Source of the DNA: Desulfotignum sp.
Lineage (GTDB): Bacteria > Desulfobacterota > Desulfobacteria > Desulfobacterales > Desulfobacteraceae
Assembly (NCBI GenBank): GCA_018399285.1
Contig: JAGYOW010000023.1
Location: 1 to 49,302, forward strand
DNA length: 49,302 nucleotides
Direction: 5' to 3'
In this document: positions 34,145 to 43,968 of the stretch, one piece after another
Layout: every line of letters starts with the position of its first letter
Numbering within the stretch: the first letter of the stretch is position 1
Made by a program: the position numbers and the translations under genes
Notes under the pieces: model-generated
What the model was told of the DNA's origin: nothing
What the model saw: only the letters and a program-made list of their open reading frames with translations
Databases searched by the model: none

Positions 34145-35372
34145 ATGTTTGATTATCTTTTTAAATGAAAAAGCAAAAACAACTGAAGCAGGAGGCCCGG
34201 ATTTTGTCAAAACCATCCCCGGCAGATGATCCTGGATATGGATGTGGATAAAATCCGGTTCCCGAGAATTTCTACAGGAAGCCGGCCGCCGGAACCTGAT
34301 GGGGTGCCGGTATCCGGAAAATGGGGCGGAAGAGGCATGGACTGGTGTCCACCTGCATGGTCAGTGGAAGAGATCGGGGTGCTGGGATATATTTTTGCCT
34401 GCACCTTCGGGGTGGGCGCGGAACTGGTGTGCGATGCCATCATCCTGCACGGCACGGATGCCCAGAAAGAAAAATATGTCAAACCGTTGCTCAAAGGCAA
34501 GATCTTTTGCGGCGGAATGCCTGACCGAACCCCGGGCGGGTCTGATTTTTCGGCACCACCACCACAGCCGTGGACAAAGGCGATCATTTTGTTCTCAACG
34601 GCCAGAAACGGTTCATCGTGGGCGGTGAAGGGGCGGATTTTTTCGCGTATGCGAAAACCGACCCGGATGCCGAGCCCCGAAACGGTATCTCCTGTTTTAT
34701 TGTGGACCGCACCGACGGGGTGGAAACCAAATATCTATACGGCCTGATGGGATGCCGGGCGGCGGGGCCGCCCGCATGGTGTTCAAGGATGAAAGTACCG
34801 AAAGAAAACCGGGTGGGCGGCCTGAACCAGGGGGTCAACGTGTTCAACACCATGATGATTCCCGAGCGCCTGGGCACGGCCGCCATGACTATCGGGGCCG
34901 CTGTGCCGGCCGTGGACACGCCACGGGATACACCTCAAAACGCAAGGCATTCGGCCGGCCCGTGGCCCAGTTCCAGGGGTGTCGTTCCAGGTGGCCGAGG
35001 CGGTGACGCTTCTGGATGCAGCCCGGGCCATGATCTACACCACAGCCCGGGCCGTGGATGCCGGTATCCACGACAAGCAGATCCGGCGCCTGGTGTCGGA
35101 GTCCAAGAAATTTGTCACGGAATCCCGCCAGAAAGCCGTGCACAACGCCATGCAGGTCATGGGCGGCATCGGGTACACCAATATCTATCCCGTGGAACGG
35201 ATCTTCCGGGGACCTGCGCCTTGCATCCATCTGACCGGCACCAATGAGGTGATAACGCGATCATTGCCAATGAGTGGACAAGGCGTACTGGAAAGATAAA
35301 CCAGCCGGAAAAATCCGACATGGAAGAAGACGCTCAGGAATCTTCGGCAGCAGACGAGAAATATTTGAATGA
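34145..35372 (+). pseudogene. Acyl-CoA dehydrogenase, frameshifted
   Basis: ATG 34145 has AAGGA upstream. After repair the sequence reads KKQKQLKQEARDFVKTIP, ILDMDVDKIRFPREFLQEAG, EIGVLGYIFACTFGVGAELV, CLTEPRAGSDF, FVLNGQKRFIVGGEGADFFA, NVFNTMMIPERLGTAAM, KAFGRPVAQFQGVSFQVAEA and RIFRDLRLASIWTGTNEV. This is a flavin-dependent acyl-CoA dehydrogenase of about 400 residues. Two breaks near 34534-34552 each lack one base in a G or T run. The position of the MCAD-type catalytic Glu (Y-E-G-T) is Thr here (W-T-G-T), so the base may lie elsewhere. In the repaired frame the stop TGA overlaps the photolyase ATG (ATGA). It may belong to the acid-degrading pathway upstream. Confidence 0.78.
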
Positions 35373-36754
35373 CCATCCATCCGGCCATCCACCACCTCAA
35401 CCGCGACCGGATCAAGAAACCGGCCCCGAAAGACATTACGTGCTCTACTGGATGCAGCAGTCCTAGAGGGCCGTGTTCAACCATGCCCTGGAATTTGCCG
35501 CAGATCAGGCCAACCGGCTGGGCCTGCCCCTGGTGGTGGGGTTTGGTCTGACTGGACGCGTATCCGAAGCCAACCTGCGGCATTACACGTTTATGCTGGA
35601 AGGGCTGGCTGAAACCCGCACCGCACTGGCGGACCGGGATTCAGCTGGTGGTGCTCAAAGGGAACCCGCCCGAGGCCCTGGATTTAGGCGGAAAGGCGGC
35701 ACTGATCGTGTGTGATGCCGGATATCTGCGGCACCAGCGACTGTGGCGGGGCCGGGTGGCTAAAAATGCCGGCTGCCCGGTCATCCTGGTGGAAACCGAT
35801 GTTGTGGTGCCTGTGGCTGCGGCCACCACCAAAAAGGAATATGCGGCCCGGACCATCCGGCCCCGGCTCCACAAGGTGCTGGCGGATTTTCTCATGCCGC
35901 TGCCTTTGAAAGACCTGGAAACATTCGTCTCTGAACCTGTCATTTGACAGCCTGGACATCACAGATCCCCAGGCCGTGTGCGACACCCTGTCCCTGGACA
36001 GGACCGTGCCCCCGGTCTCCCGGTTTTCCCAGGCGGCACCTCTCATGTGGAAAAGCGGTTTCAGACATTTCTGGCCAATGGTCTGAAAAACTATGACCGG
36101 CACAGCAACCAGCCCCAGACCGATGACATTTCGTACATGAGCCCGTACCTGCATTTCGGGCAGATCTCCCCATTGTACCTGGCCTTAGGGGTCATGAATG
36201 TGGATCCGTCCCTGTCAGATGCCCGGGATGCGTTTATCGAACAATTGATCATCCGGCGGGAGCTGGCATTCAATTTTGTGTACTACACGCCGGATTATGA
36301 TTGTTTTGATGTGATTCCGGGTGGGCCAGAAACACCCTGGCCGACCATGAAACGGATCCCAGAAAATATATCTATACCCGGAAAGAACTGACAGATGCCG
36401 CCACCCATGATACTTACTGGGAACGCAGCCATGACCGAGATGACCTGCACCGGGTTCATGCACAATTACATGCGCATGTACTGGGGCAAGAAAATCCTGG
36501 AATGGTCCCCTTCCCCGAAACAGGCGTTTGAGACCACGCTGGCGTTGAACAACCGGTATTTTCTGGACGGCAGAGACCCCAACTCCTACACCGGCGTGGC
36601 CTGGCTGTACGGCATCCACGACCGGGGCTGGGCTGAACGGGCCATCTTCGCAAGATCCGGTACATGGTGCCGCCTCCGGCCTGGAACGCAAATCGACATC
36701 CAGGCCTATGTGGACAAAATTAAACAGCGCGTTGCGCCAGTAAGTGTAATTTAA
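35369..36754 (+). pseudogene. Class II CPD photolyase, frameshifted
   Basis: Fragments over three frames rebuild a class II deoxyribodipyrimidine photolyase of about 460 residues. They include [149 protein letters not shown] and [15 protein letters not shown]. The FAD- and DNA-binding motifs of class II enzymes ([28 protein letters not shown]) are preserved. The enzyme uses blue light to split cyclobutane pyrimidine dimers. Besides several indels there is an in-frame TAG at about 35464, where a Gln is expected. It overlaps the acyl-CoA dehydrogenase by ATGA. Confidence 0.8.
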
Positions 36755-36772
36755 AAATCAAGAGGTGACATT

Positions 36773-37271
36773 GTGGAAGTTAAAATGGCAGATCTGCCCG
36801 GTGTGGGCAAAAAATTTCTTTCCTGACTGCGGAACAACAGAAAGTCGTGGTCATTATCCATCACCTGCAAACGGGACCTGTATTTTTCAGGATACCGACG
36901 AAGATGAGTGGATTATTTTTCTGACATTGACATCCGAAGAAACCCGGGAAATGGGGGCCCAGCTTTTAGGGGCCACTATACCAGCCTGTGGATGACGATA
37001 AAATGCAGATCTTTCAGAAACAGCTGGTCATGGAATGGATCAAGCTCACCCCGGAATCCCCGTTTGTGGACAAACAGATTGCCGAATCCCGGATCCGGAC
37101 CCACACCGGGGCTTCCATCATTGCCGTGATGCATGGAGATGACATGATCGTGAGCCCGGATATCCATGTGGTGCTCAAAGCCGGAGACACGGTCATGACA
37201 GCCGGGAAAGAGACCAGATCAGGCGGTTTGAAGCCATGGCCAGAGGAGCATCCACGGAAGGAGACAATTGA
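36773..37271 (+). pseudogene. KhtT-like TrkA-C regulator of a K+/H+ antiporter, frameshifted
   Basis: GTG 36773 follows AGAGGTGAC. The rebuilt start is MADLPGVGKKFS, EQQKVVVIIHH, then DTDEDEWIIFLTLTSEETRE. This matches the N-terminal domain of KhtT/YhaT. From 36988 one frame gives a clean TrkA-C (RCK-C) domain: FVDKQIAESRIRTHTGASII, AVMHGDDMIVSPDIHVVLKA and GDTVMTAGK. Length is about 165 residues, as usual. It would bind a nucleotide and gate the antiporter gene that follows. The TGA overlaps the next ATG (TGATG at 37269-37273). Three or more indels are needed. Confidence 0.7.
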
Positions 37272-38449
37272 TGGGGGACATTCATTTCCCTGTTCTGTTC
37301 ATTGCCGGGAGCATTTTCATTCTCCTGTTTGCCGTGGGATTCATCGGCATGAAGATCCGGATCCCCGGGGTGGTGCTCTATATTCTGCTGGGCATCGGCC
37401 TGGGCGGGTATTTTTCCGGCAGCCACCCGCTGCACCTGGCCGGAGAAGTGGGGATTGTGCTGCTGTTTTTCATGCTGGGCATGGAGTTTCCCGTGCGCCG
37501 CCTGGCCGGGATCGCTAAAAGTGGCCCCGGCCGGTACCCTGGATGTGTGTCTCAATCTGTTCGTCACCATGGGCATCTGCCTGTTTTTCGGCCTGGACTG
37601 GATCACATCCTTTCTCATGGGCGATGGAGTGGTATATGCCACCTCCTCGTCCATCACCGCCAAAATTCTGGAGAGTTCAAAACGCATGGCCAATCCGGAG
37701 TCTGATTTCTGCTGGGCCTCTGGATCTTTGAAGACCTGGTGGCACCCATTGCCGTGGCCGTTCTGGTGGGCCTGACCGCGGGCACGGCCATGACCGGTGT
37801 GACATTCGGAATAATCCTTGCCAAAATCGTCGGCCTGATCATCGGTGCCGTGGTGATCGGGCATCTCATCTTCAGCCGGCTGGGCGGATTTGTGGACCGG
37901 TACAGGAGCCAGGACATTTTCATCCTCCTGGTGGTGGGCATTGCCCTGGCCTACGGGGGTCTGGCCCTGCTGCTGAACCTGTCCGAAGTACTGGGCGCAT
38001 TTCTGGCCGGCATCATCCTGGCGGAAGCACAGCGCACCGAACCGCTGGAACATGCGATTCTGCCGGTGCGGGACCTGTTTCTGCCTTTGTTCTTTTTTTA
38101 TTTCGGCACCACCATCGCCTTTGGAGACGGGGTTCCCATGATTCCTTTGCTCGTCGTTCTGCTGGTCTGGTCCATTGCCGGCAAAATCATTACCGGGTAT
38201 TACGGGGCCAGATTCTACGGGCTGTCCAAAAAAGTATCTGTGCGGGCCGGGCTGTCTTTTACCCAGCGGGGGGAATTTTCCGTGATCATCGCCAGCATGG
38301 CCGTTGACACCATCCGGGTGCTCAGCGGGGTTTTCATCCTGTCTTCAGCCATGATCGGCATTCTTTTATTTGAACTGGCACCCAGAATCACCACAGCCCT
38401 GTTTCCCAAAAAAGCCAGGCCCCAGAAATACAAAGTTCCCGGCACTTGA
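37271..38449 (+). pseudogene. KhtU-like CPA2 K+/H+ antiporter, frameshifted
   Basis: The protein is a CPA2-family membrane antiporter of about 390 residues with some 12 helices. The first part is FPVLFIAGSIFILLFAVGFI, MKIRIPGVVLYILLGIGLGG and VGIVLLFFMLGMEFPVRRLA. After breaks near 37520-37540 and 37705-37735 it continues in one long frame from 37739: IAVAVLVGLTAGTAMTGVTF, YGGLALLLNLSEVLGAFLAG and SFTQRGEFSVIIASMA. It should exchange K+ (or NH4+) for H+, gated by the KhtT-like protein with which it overlaps. A strong bidirectional terminator follows the stop. Confidence 0.78.
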
Positions 38450-38454
38450 GCCAA

Positions 38455-38495
38455 CAAAAAAGGCGCCCCGGTTTTGTAACCGGATGCGCCTTTTT
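38455..38495. terminator. Bidirectional terminator between antiporter and thiolase
   Basis: AAAAAAGGCGC, an inner CCGGTT/AACCGG stem, then GCGCCTTTTT. A-run and T-run flank the stem, so it can stop transcripts from both sides of this convergent junction. Confidence 0.85.
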
Positions 38496-38518
38496 ATGTC
38501 AAAAATTTATATAGAAAC

Positions 38519-39694
38519 TTATTTTCTTTCCACGATCAGGGCCATACCCTGGCCGCCTCCGATACACAGGGTGGCCAGGCCGTACCTGACATCCCGGGCT
38601 TCCATTTCATACAACAGCTTGGTTAAAATAGCGCCGCCGCTGGCAGACACCGGGTGCCCCAGGGCAATGGCACCGCCGTTGACATTGATTTTGTTGATAT
38701 CCATGTCCAGCTCCCGGATGCAGGCCAGAGACTGGGAGGCAAACGCTTCATTGAGCTCGATCAGATCAATGTCGTTCATGGTCAGACCGGCTTTTTCCAG
38801 GGCCATGCGGGTGGCCGGGATGGGACCGATCCCCATGAGGGCCGGATCCACACCGGCCGATGCATAGGACACAATGGACGCCATGGGTTTGATGCCCAGT
38901 TGATCGGCTTTGTCCTTTGCCATGACCACCAGGGCGGATGCGCCGTCGTTCATGCCGCTGGAGCTGCCGGCCGTGACCGTGCCCCCTTTTCTGAAGGCGG
39001 GTTTGAGCTTCTGAAGGGATTCCATGGTGGTGCCGAACCTCGGGTGTTCATCCGTGTCAAATATTTTGGGATCACCTTTGCGCTGGGGAATCTCCACAGG
39101 CACGATCTGTTCCTTGAATCTGCCTTCCTTGATGGCTTTTTCCGCGAGCTGCTGGCTTCTCAGACCGAATTCATCCTGATCTTCTCTGGATACATTGTAT
39201 TTTTCCGCCACGTTTTCAGCGGTTTCTCCCATGGTGTTGCCGCTCAAGGGATCAAACAGAATCAGCTGATCCTGGAGCTGGCCATGGCCTAAACGGTATC
39301 CCCACCGGGCTTTCTTGAGCATGAATGTGGCATTGCTCATGCTTTCCATGCCGCCGGCCACAATAATATCCGCATCACCGGATTTGATCACCTGGGCCGC
39401 CAGGGTCGTGGCCTTGATACTGCCGGCACACGCCTTGGAAATGGTGAACTGGGGTTTTTCCTGGGGAATGCCGGCTTTCACCGCCACCACCCTTGCGGAG
39501 TTGATGGGCAGGTCTCCGGTACGATACCCGGACGCGTAAATGACCTCATCGATCTGATCCCCGGTGAGCCCGGCCCGCTTGATGACCTCTTTGATGGGAA
39601 TGGGGCCGAAATCAATATCGCTCAACGGAGCCAGAGACCCGCCGAATCTGCCGATTGCCGTTCTGCACGCACTTGCAATAACTACTTCTCTCAT
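38519..39694 (-). CDS. Acetyl-CoA C-acetyltransferase (thiolase)
   Basis: A 391-residue thiolase with AGGAGG before ATG 39694. The nucleophilic cysteine lies in [10 protein letters not shown] (about residue 88), the His of the base in [15 protein letters not shown], and the second catalytic Cys in [11 protein letters not shown]. It starts [20 protein letters not shown], as biosynthetic or degradative thiolases do. It condenses or cleaves acetyl-CoA/acetoacetyl-CoA and would complete beta-oxidation of the acyl-CoA made by the neighbouring pathways. It is the last gene of the minus-strand run and is preceded by a TGTATT/AATACA dyad. No hydroxyacyl-CoA dehydrogenase is in the window. Confidence 0.95.
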   Translation of the reverse strand: MREVVIASACRTAIGRFGGSLAPLSDIDFGPIPIKEVIKRAGLTGDQIDEVIYASGYRTGDLPINSARVVAVKAGIPQEKPQFTISKACAGSIKATTLAAQVIKSGDADIIVAGGMESMSNATFMLKKARWGYRLGHGQLQDQLILFDPLSGNTMGETAENVAEKYNVSREDQDEFGLRSQQLAEKAIKEGRFKEQIVPVEIPQRKGDPKIFDTDEHPRFGTTMESLQKLKPAFRKGGTVTAGSSSGMNDGASALVVMAKDKADQLGIKPMASIVSYASAGVDPALMGIGPIPATRMALEKAGLTMNDIDLIELNEAFASQSLACIRELDMDINKINVNGGAIALGHPVSASGGAILTKLLYEMEARDVRYGLATLCIGGGQGMALIVERK

Positions 39695-39744
39695 GTAACC
39701 CTCCTGAAATGTGTTGTTTGCCTCTTTTATAGCTTCGATATAGC

Positions 39745-39759
39745 TGTATTATAAATACA
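39745..39759 (-). promoter_or_regulatory. 15-bp palindrome upstream of thiolase
   Basis: TGTATTATAAATACA has 6-bp arms. On the minus strand it lies close to a TTGACA box (39766-39771) with a TATAAT inside, although the spacing is too short for a normal -35/-10 pair. It may be an operator. Confidence 0.35.
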
Positions 39760-39842
39760 CCCCCCTGTCAATACAAAATAGGCACATGGCTTTGGACGTG
39801 ATACCCTGGCGGTCGGATTTCAGATGTCTGGGAACAGCAAAG

Positions 39843-39854
39843 CCCCGTGCGGGG
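39843..39854 (-). terminator. GC-rich hairpin after the formimino-THF gene
   Basis: CCCCG-TG-CGGGG, flanked by AG and TG that extend the stem, lies 28 bp after the stop at 39882. On the minus strand it is followed by CTTTGC only, so it is a weak terminator candidate. Confidence 0.4.
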
Positions 39855-39881
39855 TGCCTTGAGGCTGTCACACATCCGGCA

Positions 39882-41501
39882 TCACGACCGGGAATCCAGA
39901 ATCTCCAGGACCTGCCCGCACATGTCCGCAGCCCGGTTCTTTAACGCATCCGCTTTTTCCAGGGTCTGTTTTTTGTAAATATCGTCCGTGATCCCCGCCA
40001 TATTGATGACCACGTTTTTGTACGCCCCCCAGATGCCCATCTCCAAAGCCCTTGCGCCTACTTCCACGTCGGATTTCGAGGCGATATTGCCGTATGCCGC
40101 CACCGCGGCCAGGGCATCCCAGGCCGCATCCGCGGTGGCCATCACGGACAGCGGGGTATCAATGGCTTTTTTCAATCCCAGCTGCAGGTGTTCATCCCGA
40201 CAGGCCCGGTCTGCCTCAGTGTCTTTCGGCAGGCCCAGAGCGGCCACATAATCGTTAAACGCGTGGGTGTCCGCATCGATCATGGGAATCAGGGCATGGG
40301 CGGCCTGGTGCAGGGGCGGGATCAGTTTTCGCATTTCTGCATCCACATTTTCAAATTTCCGCACCCCCAAAGTGAGTTTGGCCACCATGGATCCAAGACC
40401 TGCGCCCATGGCTGCAATGGCTGCGGACACCGATCCCCCGCCCGGCGCGGAACTGCGGGAGGCCACCTCTTCAATGAACTGCCGGGTGGTCAGGCCGGCC
40501 AGGGGTTCGTCCGGTGCTTCGGCAATGATATACTCGATGATTTTTTCTCTGGGGTTGAACGGGGCCACGGCATTGAGTCCCAGCCGCTCCACCGCCAGGC
40601 GCACCTTCTGGTCCTCGTCCAGGACAAACAGGTTCTCTTTTTCAATGTAATACTCGGCCGCCGCAAGAATGGCTTCCAGGGGCACCACGCCCACGATTTC
40701 CGATCCGGTCACAGCCACATTGAGCAGGGCTGCCTCTTTTTTCACTTCCTCATACAGGATGTGCGGCGGGGTGACCCGGTAATTGTTCAGGTTCACCGTG
40801 ACCTGGGCCAGGTTGTAGTCATCCACATACCAGCCCATGCCTTTGACCTCCTTGAGCCGCCCGGGTTGATCCGGTCCCCGGCCCGCTTCCCGCAGGTTCA
40901 GCGCAATGCGGTGGGCCTGGTTGGGGGTGGACAGCAGGTTCACATTATATGCGATCAGAAAAAACCGGGCCCCGGTGACCGTGGCCCCCCACTCGGGAAT
41001 GAATTGTGCCGGTCCGAAATCCGGTTTCCATTCCGGCTTCACGATCCGGTCTTTGACGGCTTCATACTGGCCTTCCCGGATCTGGGGCAGTTTTCTGCGG
41101 TAATCCTGTGCCGCCGAAGCTTCATACAGATACACCGGAATCCCCAGCTCGTCCGCAGCCCTTTGTCCGAACTCCTTTGACAATGCCACACATTCGTCCA
41201 TGGTGACATTGGCCACCGGAATAAACGGGCACACATCCAGGGCCCCCATGCGGTGATGCTCCCCTTTATGGGTGCGCATATCGATTTTTTCCCGGGCCAC
41301 CCGGGCGCCTGCCAGAGCCCCTTTTACCACGGCATCCGGTTCCCCCACAAACGTGTACACCGTCCGGTTCGTGGACCGCCCCGGATCCACATCCAGCAGC
41401 GTACACCCGGCCGTATTTCGGATGGCATCGGCAATGGCGTCAATGGTCTCTGTATTGCGGCCTTCAGAAAAATTGGGCACGCATTCGACAATCTTTTTCA
41501 T
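39882..41501 (-). CDS. Bifunctional glutamate formiminotransferase / formimino-THF cyclodeaminase
   Basis: ATG 41501 has AAGGGAG upstream; the frame reaches 41522 without support. The first 300 residues are the formiminotransferase: KIVECVPNFSEGRN, LLDVDPGRSTNRTVYTFVGE and the catalytic His region RTHKGEHHRMGALDVCPFIP. The last 190 residues are the cyclodeaminase, all helical: LTTRQFIEEVASRSSAPGGG, SVSAAIAAMGAGLGSMVAKL and DADTHAFNDYVAA. The fused form is like the animal FTCD; many bacteria have only one part. It links formiminoglutamate (histidine breakdown) or formimino groups from purine breakdown to 5,10-methenyl-THF. No hut genes are near, so the role may be in one-carbon or purine metabolism. 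Confidence 0.93.
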   Translation of the reverse strand: MKKIVECVPNFSEGRNTETIDAIADAIRNTAGCTLLDVDPGRSTNRTVYTFVGEPDAVVKGALAGARVAREKIDMRTHKGEHHRMGALDVCPFIPVANVTMDECVALSKEFGQRAADELGIPVYLYEASAAQDYRRKLPQIREGQYEAVKDRIVKPEWKPDFGPAQFIPEWGATVTGARFFLIAYNVNLLSTPNQAHRIALNLREAGRGPDQPGRLKEVKGMGWYVDDYNLAQVTVNLNNYRVTPPHILYEEVKKEAALLNVAVTGSEIVGVVPLEAILAAAEYYIEKENLFVLDEDQKVRLAVERLGLNAVAPFNPREKIIEYIIAEAPDEPLAGLTTRQFIEEVASRSSAPGGGSVSAAIAAMGAGLGSMVAKLTLGVRKFENVDAEMRKLIPPLHQAAHALIPMIDADTHAFNDYVAALGLPKDTEADRACRDEHLQLGLKKAIDTPLSVMATADAAWDALAAVAAYGNIASKSDVEVGARALEMGIWGAYKNVVINMAGITDDIYKKQTLEKADALKNRAADMCGQVLEILDSRS

Positions 41502-41719
41502 GATACAATCTCCCTTTCTCATTGGGTCACTTTTCTGCGATTATTTAAAATGTCAAAAATGTACCACAATCAGACGAGGTTGTATATACAGGTATACATA
41601 TTTTTATCGTCACTTCCAGTTTGACCCGGCAGGCAGAATAAGATAATATAATTATTGATTATTTTATATCTCCAGTCAAAAATGGGGGCTGATCGAAATT
41701 TTGCAAAAGGGGATTCTGA

Positions 41720-42029
41720 ATGGAAAAAATACGCTGATAAAAAAATAAAGCAAGCCGTTCATGACGTGGAACCCGGGGCTGAAATCATTCTTATGGCTCA
41801 CAATCCCGTGGATGCGTCCGCAGAGTCAGACTGGGACCTTTCTTATTCTGTCAATGGACCGGTGGATGATATTCGAACAGACAAACTAGACATCGTCTTT
41901 ATGAAATTGAATGGGAAACCGGTGAAATTATTTCTTCGATTGTGAGAATCACAAAAAGAATGGAACAGCGATCTTTATCAACCATCCCTTTTCACCAGAG
42001 AATTGTTGAAGAAGGTGATCAGCCTGTGA
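41720..42029 (+). pseudogene. MNT-type nucleotidyltransferase (antitoxin-like), frameshifted
   Basis: ATG 41720 has AAAGGGG upstream. Corrected for indels, the frame gives KYADKKIKQAVHDVEPGAEI, then the nucleotidyltransferase motif YGSQSRGDASAESDWDL (G-S-x10-D-x-D), and the end EIEWETGEIISSIV and KKEWNSDLY. This is the small MNT protein of MNT-HEPN toxin-antitoxin pairs, which neutralises the HEPN toxin by AMPylation. Two to four indels are needed. Its TGA overlaps the HEPN GTG (GTGA at 42026-42029). In this area it is an isolated plus-strand pair among minus-strand genes. Confidence 0.6.
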
Positions 42030-42188
42030 CAAAGAGCACGACAGCCTTGTGTTACATCGAATGGCCCGCTCCATGGAATCCATGGAAGATGCCCGTATCT
42101 TAGCGGATGCCAAAAGATGGAATGCCTGTATCAATCGACTCTATTACGCATGCTTTTATATATGGTTTCCGCCCTCATCAAACAATAA
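42026..42188 (+). pseudogene. HEPN-domain protein (toxin-like), truncated
   Basis: Corrected for one early indel, the frame reads HRMARSMESMEDARILADAK, RWNACINRLYYACFY and VSALIKQ with TAA at 42186. The NRLYYACFYxVSAL phrase is typical of HEPN proteins of MNT-HEPN pairs. Normal members have about 130 residues; only about 53 are left here. The catalytic R-x4-6-H motif, which lies later, is missing. The pair is therefore a remnant even if the indels are sequence errors. Confidence 0.55.
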
Positions 42189-42306
42189 ATTTTATCTACA
42201 ACCAGATTCGGACTGATTAGTGGTGGTTCTCAAATTTCGCTGTTGCCGGACTGTCAGAACCGCGTTCTCGTCCTATAACAGGCACCGCCGGGGGCGGGTC
42301 ATCGAT

Positions 42307-43826
42307 TCAGACCTTCACGGACGGAAACCGAGAGGTGTCGGTATGTGGATAAACTCGGCCCCGGAAAACAGATTCATGAACCCTGATTCACGTTCGCCCG
42401 ATGTAGGTGATGGTTTCGATACGCACCCGGTCAAAAGCCGCCGGATCAAAGTCGTCAATACCTGTTCCGCGCCTTGTAACGAGGTGTTGCCCAGCACCTG
42501 GAACCGGTCTAACGGAATATCAGGCAGCATGCCGATGGTGATGGCGGCATTCGTTGATGAACGACCCGAACGTGCCGGCCACATAAACCGCCAGATCGAA
42601 AACGACAGCCCGGCGGTCTGGGGGACACGATCACCTCTAAAATGGTGTACATGGCGGCTTTGGCACTGGTCAGAGAATTCAGGTCCACCTGGGACAAACA
42701 GATGGCTCGCCCAAAGCCGGAATCAGCCGCCGCCACCAGTTCAAACGCGGGAATGTCATCTTCATTTGTCAACCGATCCCCGCAGGCCGGCACCAGCTTT
42801 CCTGGATATCGATGCGGCCGGACACAAACAGGGCCGCAGCCAGGTCGATCATGCCGGACCCGCAGATACCCACGGCCGGTTCATCATCAATGGTGTGATG
42901 ACGATCCCGGCCCCAGGATTCACGCGCACCCGGTCGATCACGCCCGGCTTTGCCGTCATGCCCATCTGGCTGACCCCGCTTTCCAGGGCCGGGCCGGCAG
43001 CCCCGGCACAGGCCATGAGCCAGTCTTTGTTTCCCTGTGAACGATTTCCGCGTTGGTGCCTACATCCACCATGATGCAGGGATCTTCCCTTCCCGGTCCA
43101 GATCGGTGGCCAGAACTAGCCAGCAGATCCCCGCCGAAATAGGACCCGATATTGGGAAACAGAACACCTTCGACTCCCGGGATGAACGGCCAGTCCCAGG
43201 TCGGCGGCATTCAGGTATCGATATTGGTGCAGGGAATATAGGGTTCCTGAATGACCCGGAACGCCGGCAGCCCGCAAACAGATGGGTCATGGCCGTGTTC
43301 CCGGCCCCGGCCACCAGGAACACCCGGTCCGGGGTCCGGTTGTTTTCTTTGCATAACCGGGCCAGGTGCTGATTCAGCGCGTCAACGGCCAGGCGCTGGA
43401 GTGCCTCCCGGCCCGCCGGGGTTTTTGCATGAAGAATCCGGGTGAGCACATCCGGCCCGATATCTGCCTGGGGATTGTCAAACCCGGTTTCCCCCAGTTT
43501 TTTCCCGGTCTCCAGATCCATCAAGGCAATCACCATGCGGGTGGTGCCGATATCCACGGCCGCCCCAGCACCGGGCCGGCATCTTCGGATCCAGCAGATC
43601 CACCACCGTAAAGACCGGCGGTCTCTTGAACAGCACCGCCTGACCTGCCAGTGCGCCATTGTCGCAGCCGCGTGGGCAGATCCCCGACCAGGTGCCGGGG
43701 AACATGGACATTTTGGGTGTTCAGCTCTTTTTCAACGCCTGTTCCAGGCGCCGGCATCGGCGGTGTTGCTGCCCAGGGCCGGCGGTAAGCCAGTTCAATG
43801 GTGCGGACATACCCGGATACACTCAT
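42307..43826 (-). pseudogene. RamA-like corrinoid activation protein without 2Fe-2S domain, frameshifted
   Basis: The ATG at 43826 overlaps the end of the first RamA-like gene (ATGA). Pieces are MSVSGYVRTIELAYRRP, then the ASKHA phosphate loop AAVDIGTTRMVIALMDLETG, ETGFDNPQADIGPDVLTRIL and VFLVAGAGNTAMTHLFAG. Further on come LFPNIGSYFGGDLLA, CIMVDVGTNAEIV, AGAAGPALESGVSQMGM, GICGSGMIDL and SAKAAMYTIL. The end is FMNLFSGAEFIPHTD, FPSVKV. This is the DUF4445/RACo family that uses ATP to reactivate Co(II) corrinoid proteins. Unlike the upstream copy it has no N-terminal ferredoxin domain. At least eight indels are needed. Confidence 0.72.
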
Positions 43827-43968
43827 TTGCGCAACGCTTCCAGCTTTGCCTTGATCCTGGGAAAATAATAGTTGAGTCTCGTAGCAGAAACAATGCCCCC
43901 ATGTAATGATCCATATAGGACGGGGTGGAGGCCAGCTCAAAATTGGTCATCATGTTCACCACTCTGGG
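43823..43968 (-). pseudogene. C-terminal tail of the first RamA-like gene beyond its stop
   Basis: After TGA at 43969 the same frame goes on with VVNMMTNFELASTPSYMDHY and MGALFLP-like residues. After one shift it ends NYYFPRIKAKLEALRK and stops at 43823. The sibling gene ends with FMNLFSGAEFIPHTD, FPSV, so this tail is the normal C-terminus of the family. The stop at 43969 is therefore premature by about 48 codons. Confidence 0.65.

Noticed and set aside
35462..35467. TAG in the photolyase as pyrrolysine
   Set aside because: The position is Gln in related enzymes as I recall them, a single base change from CAG, in a gene with many other breaks.
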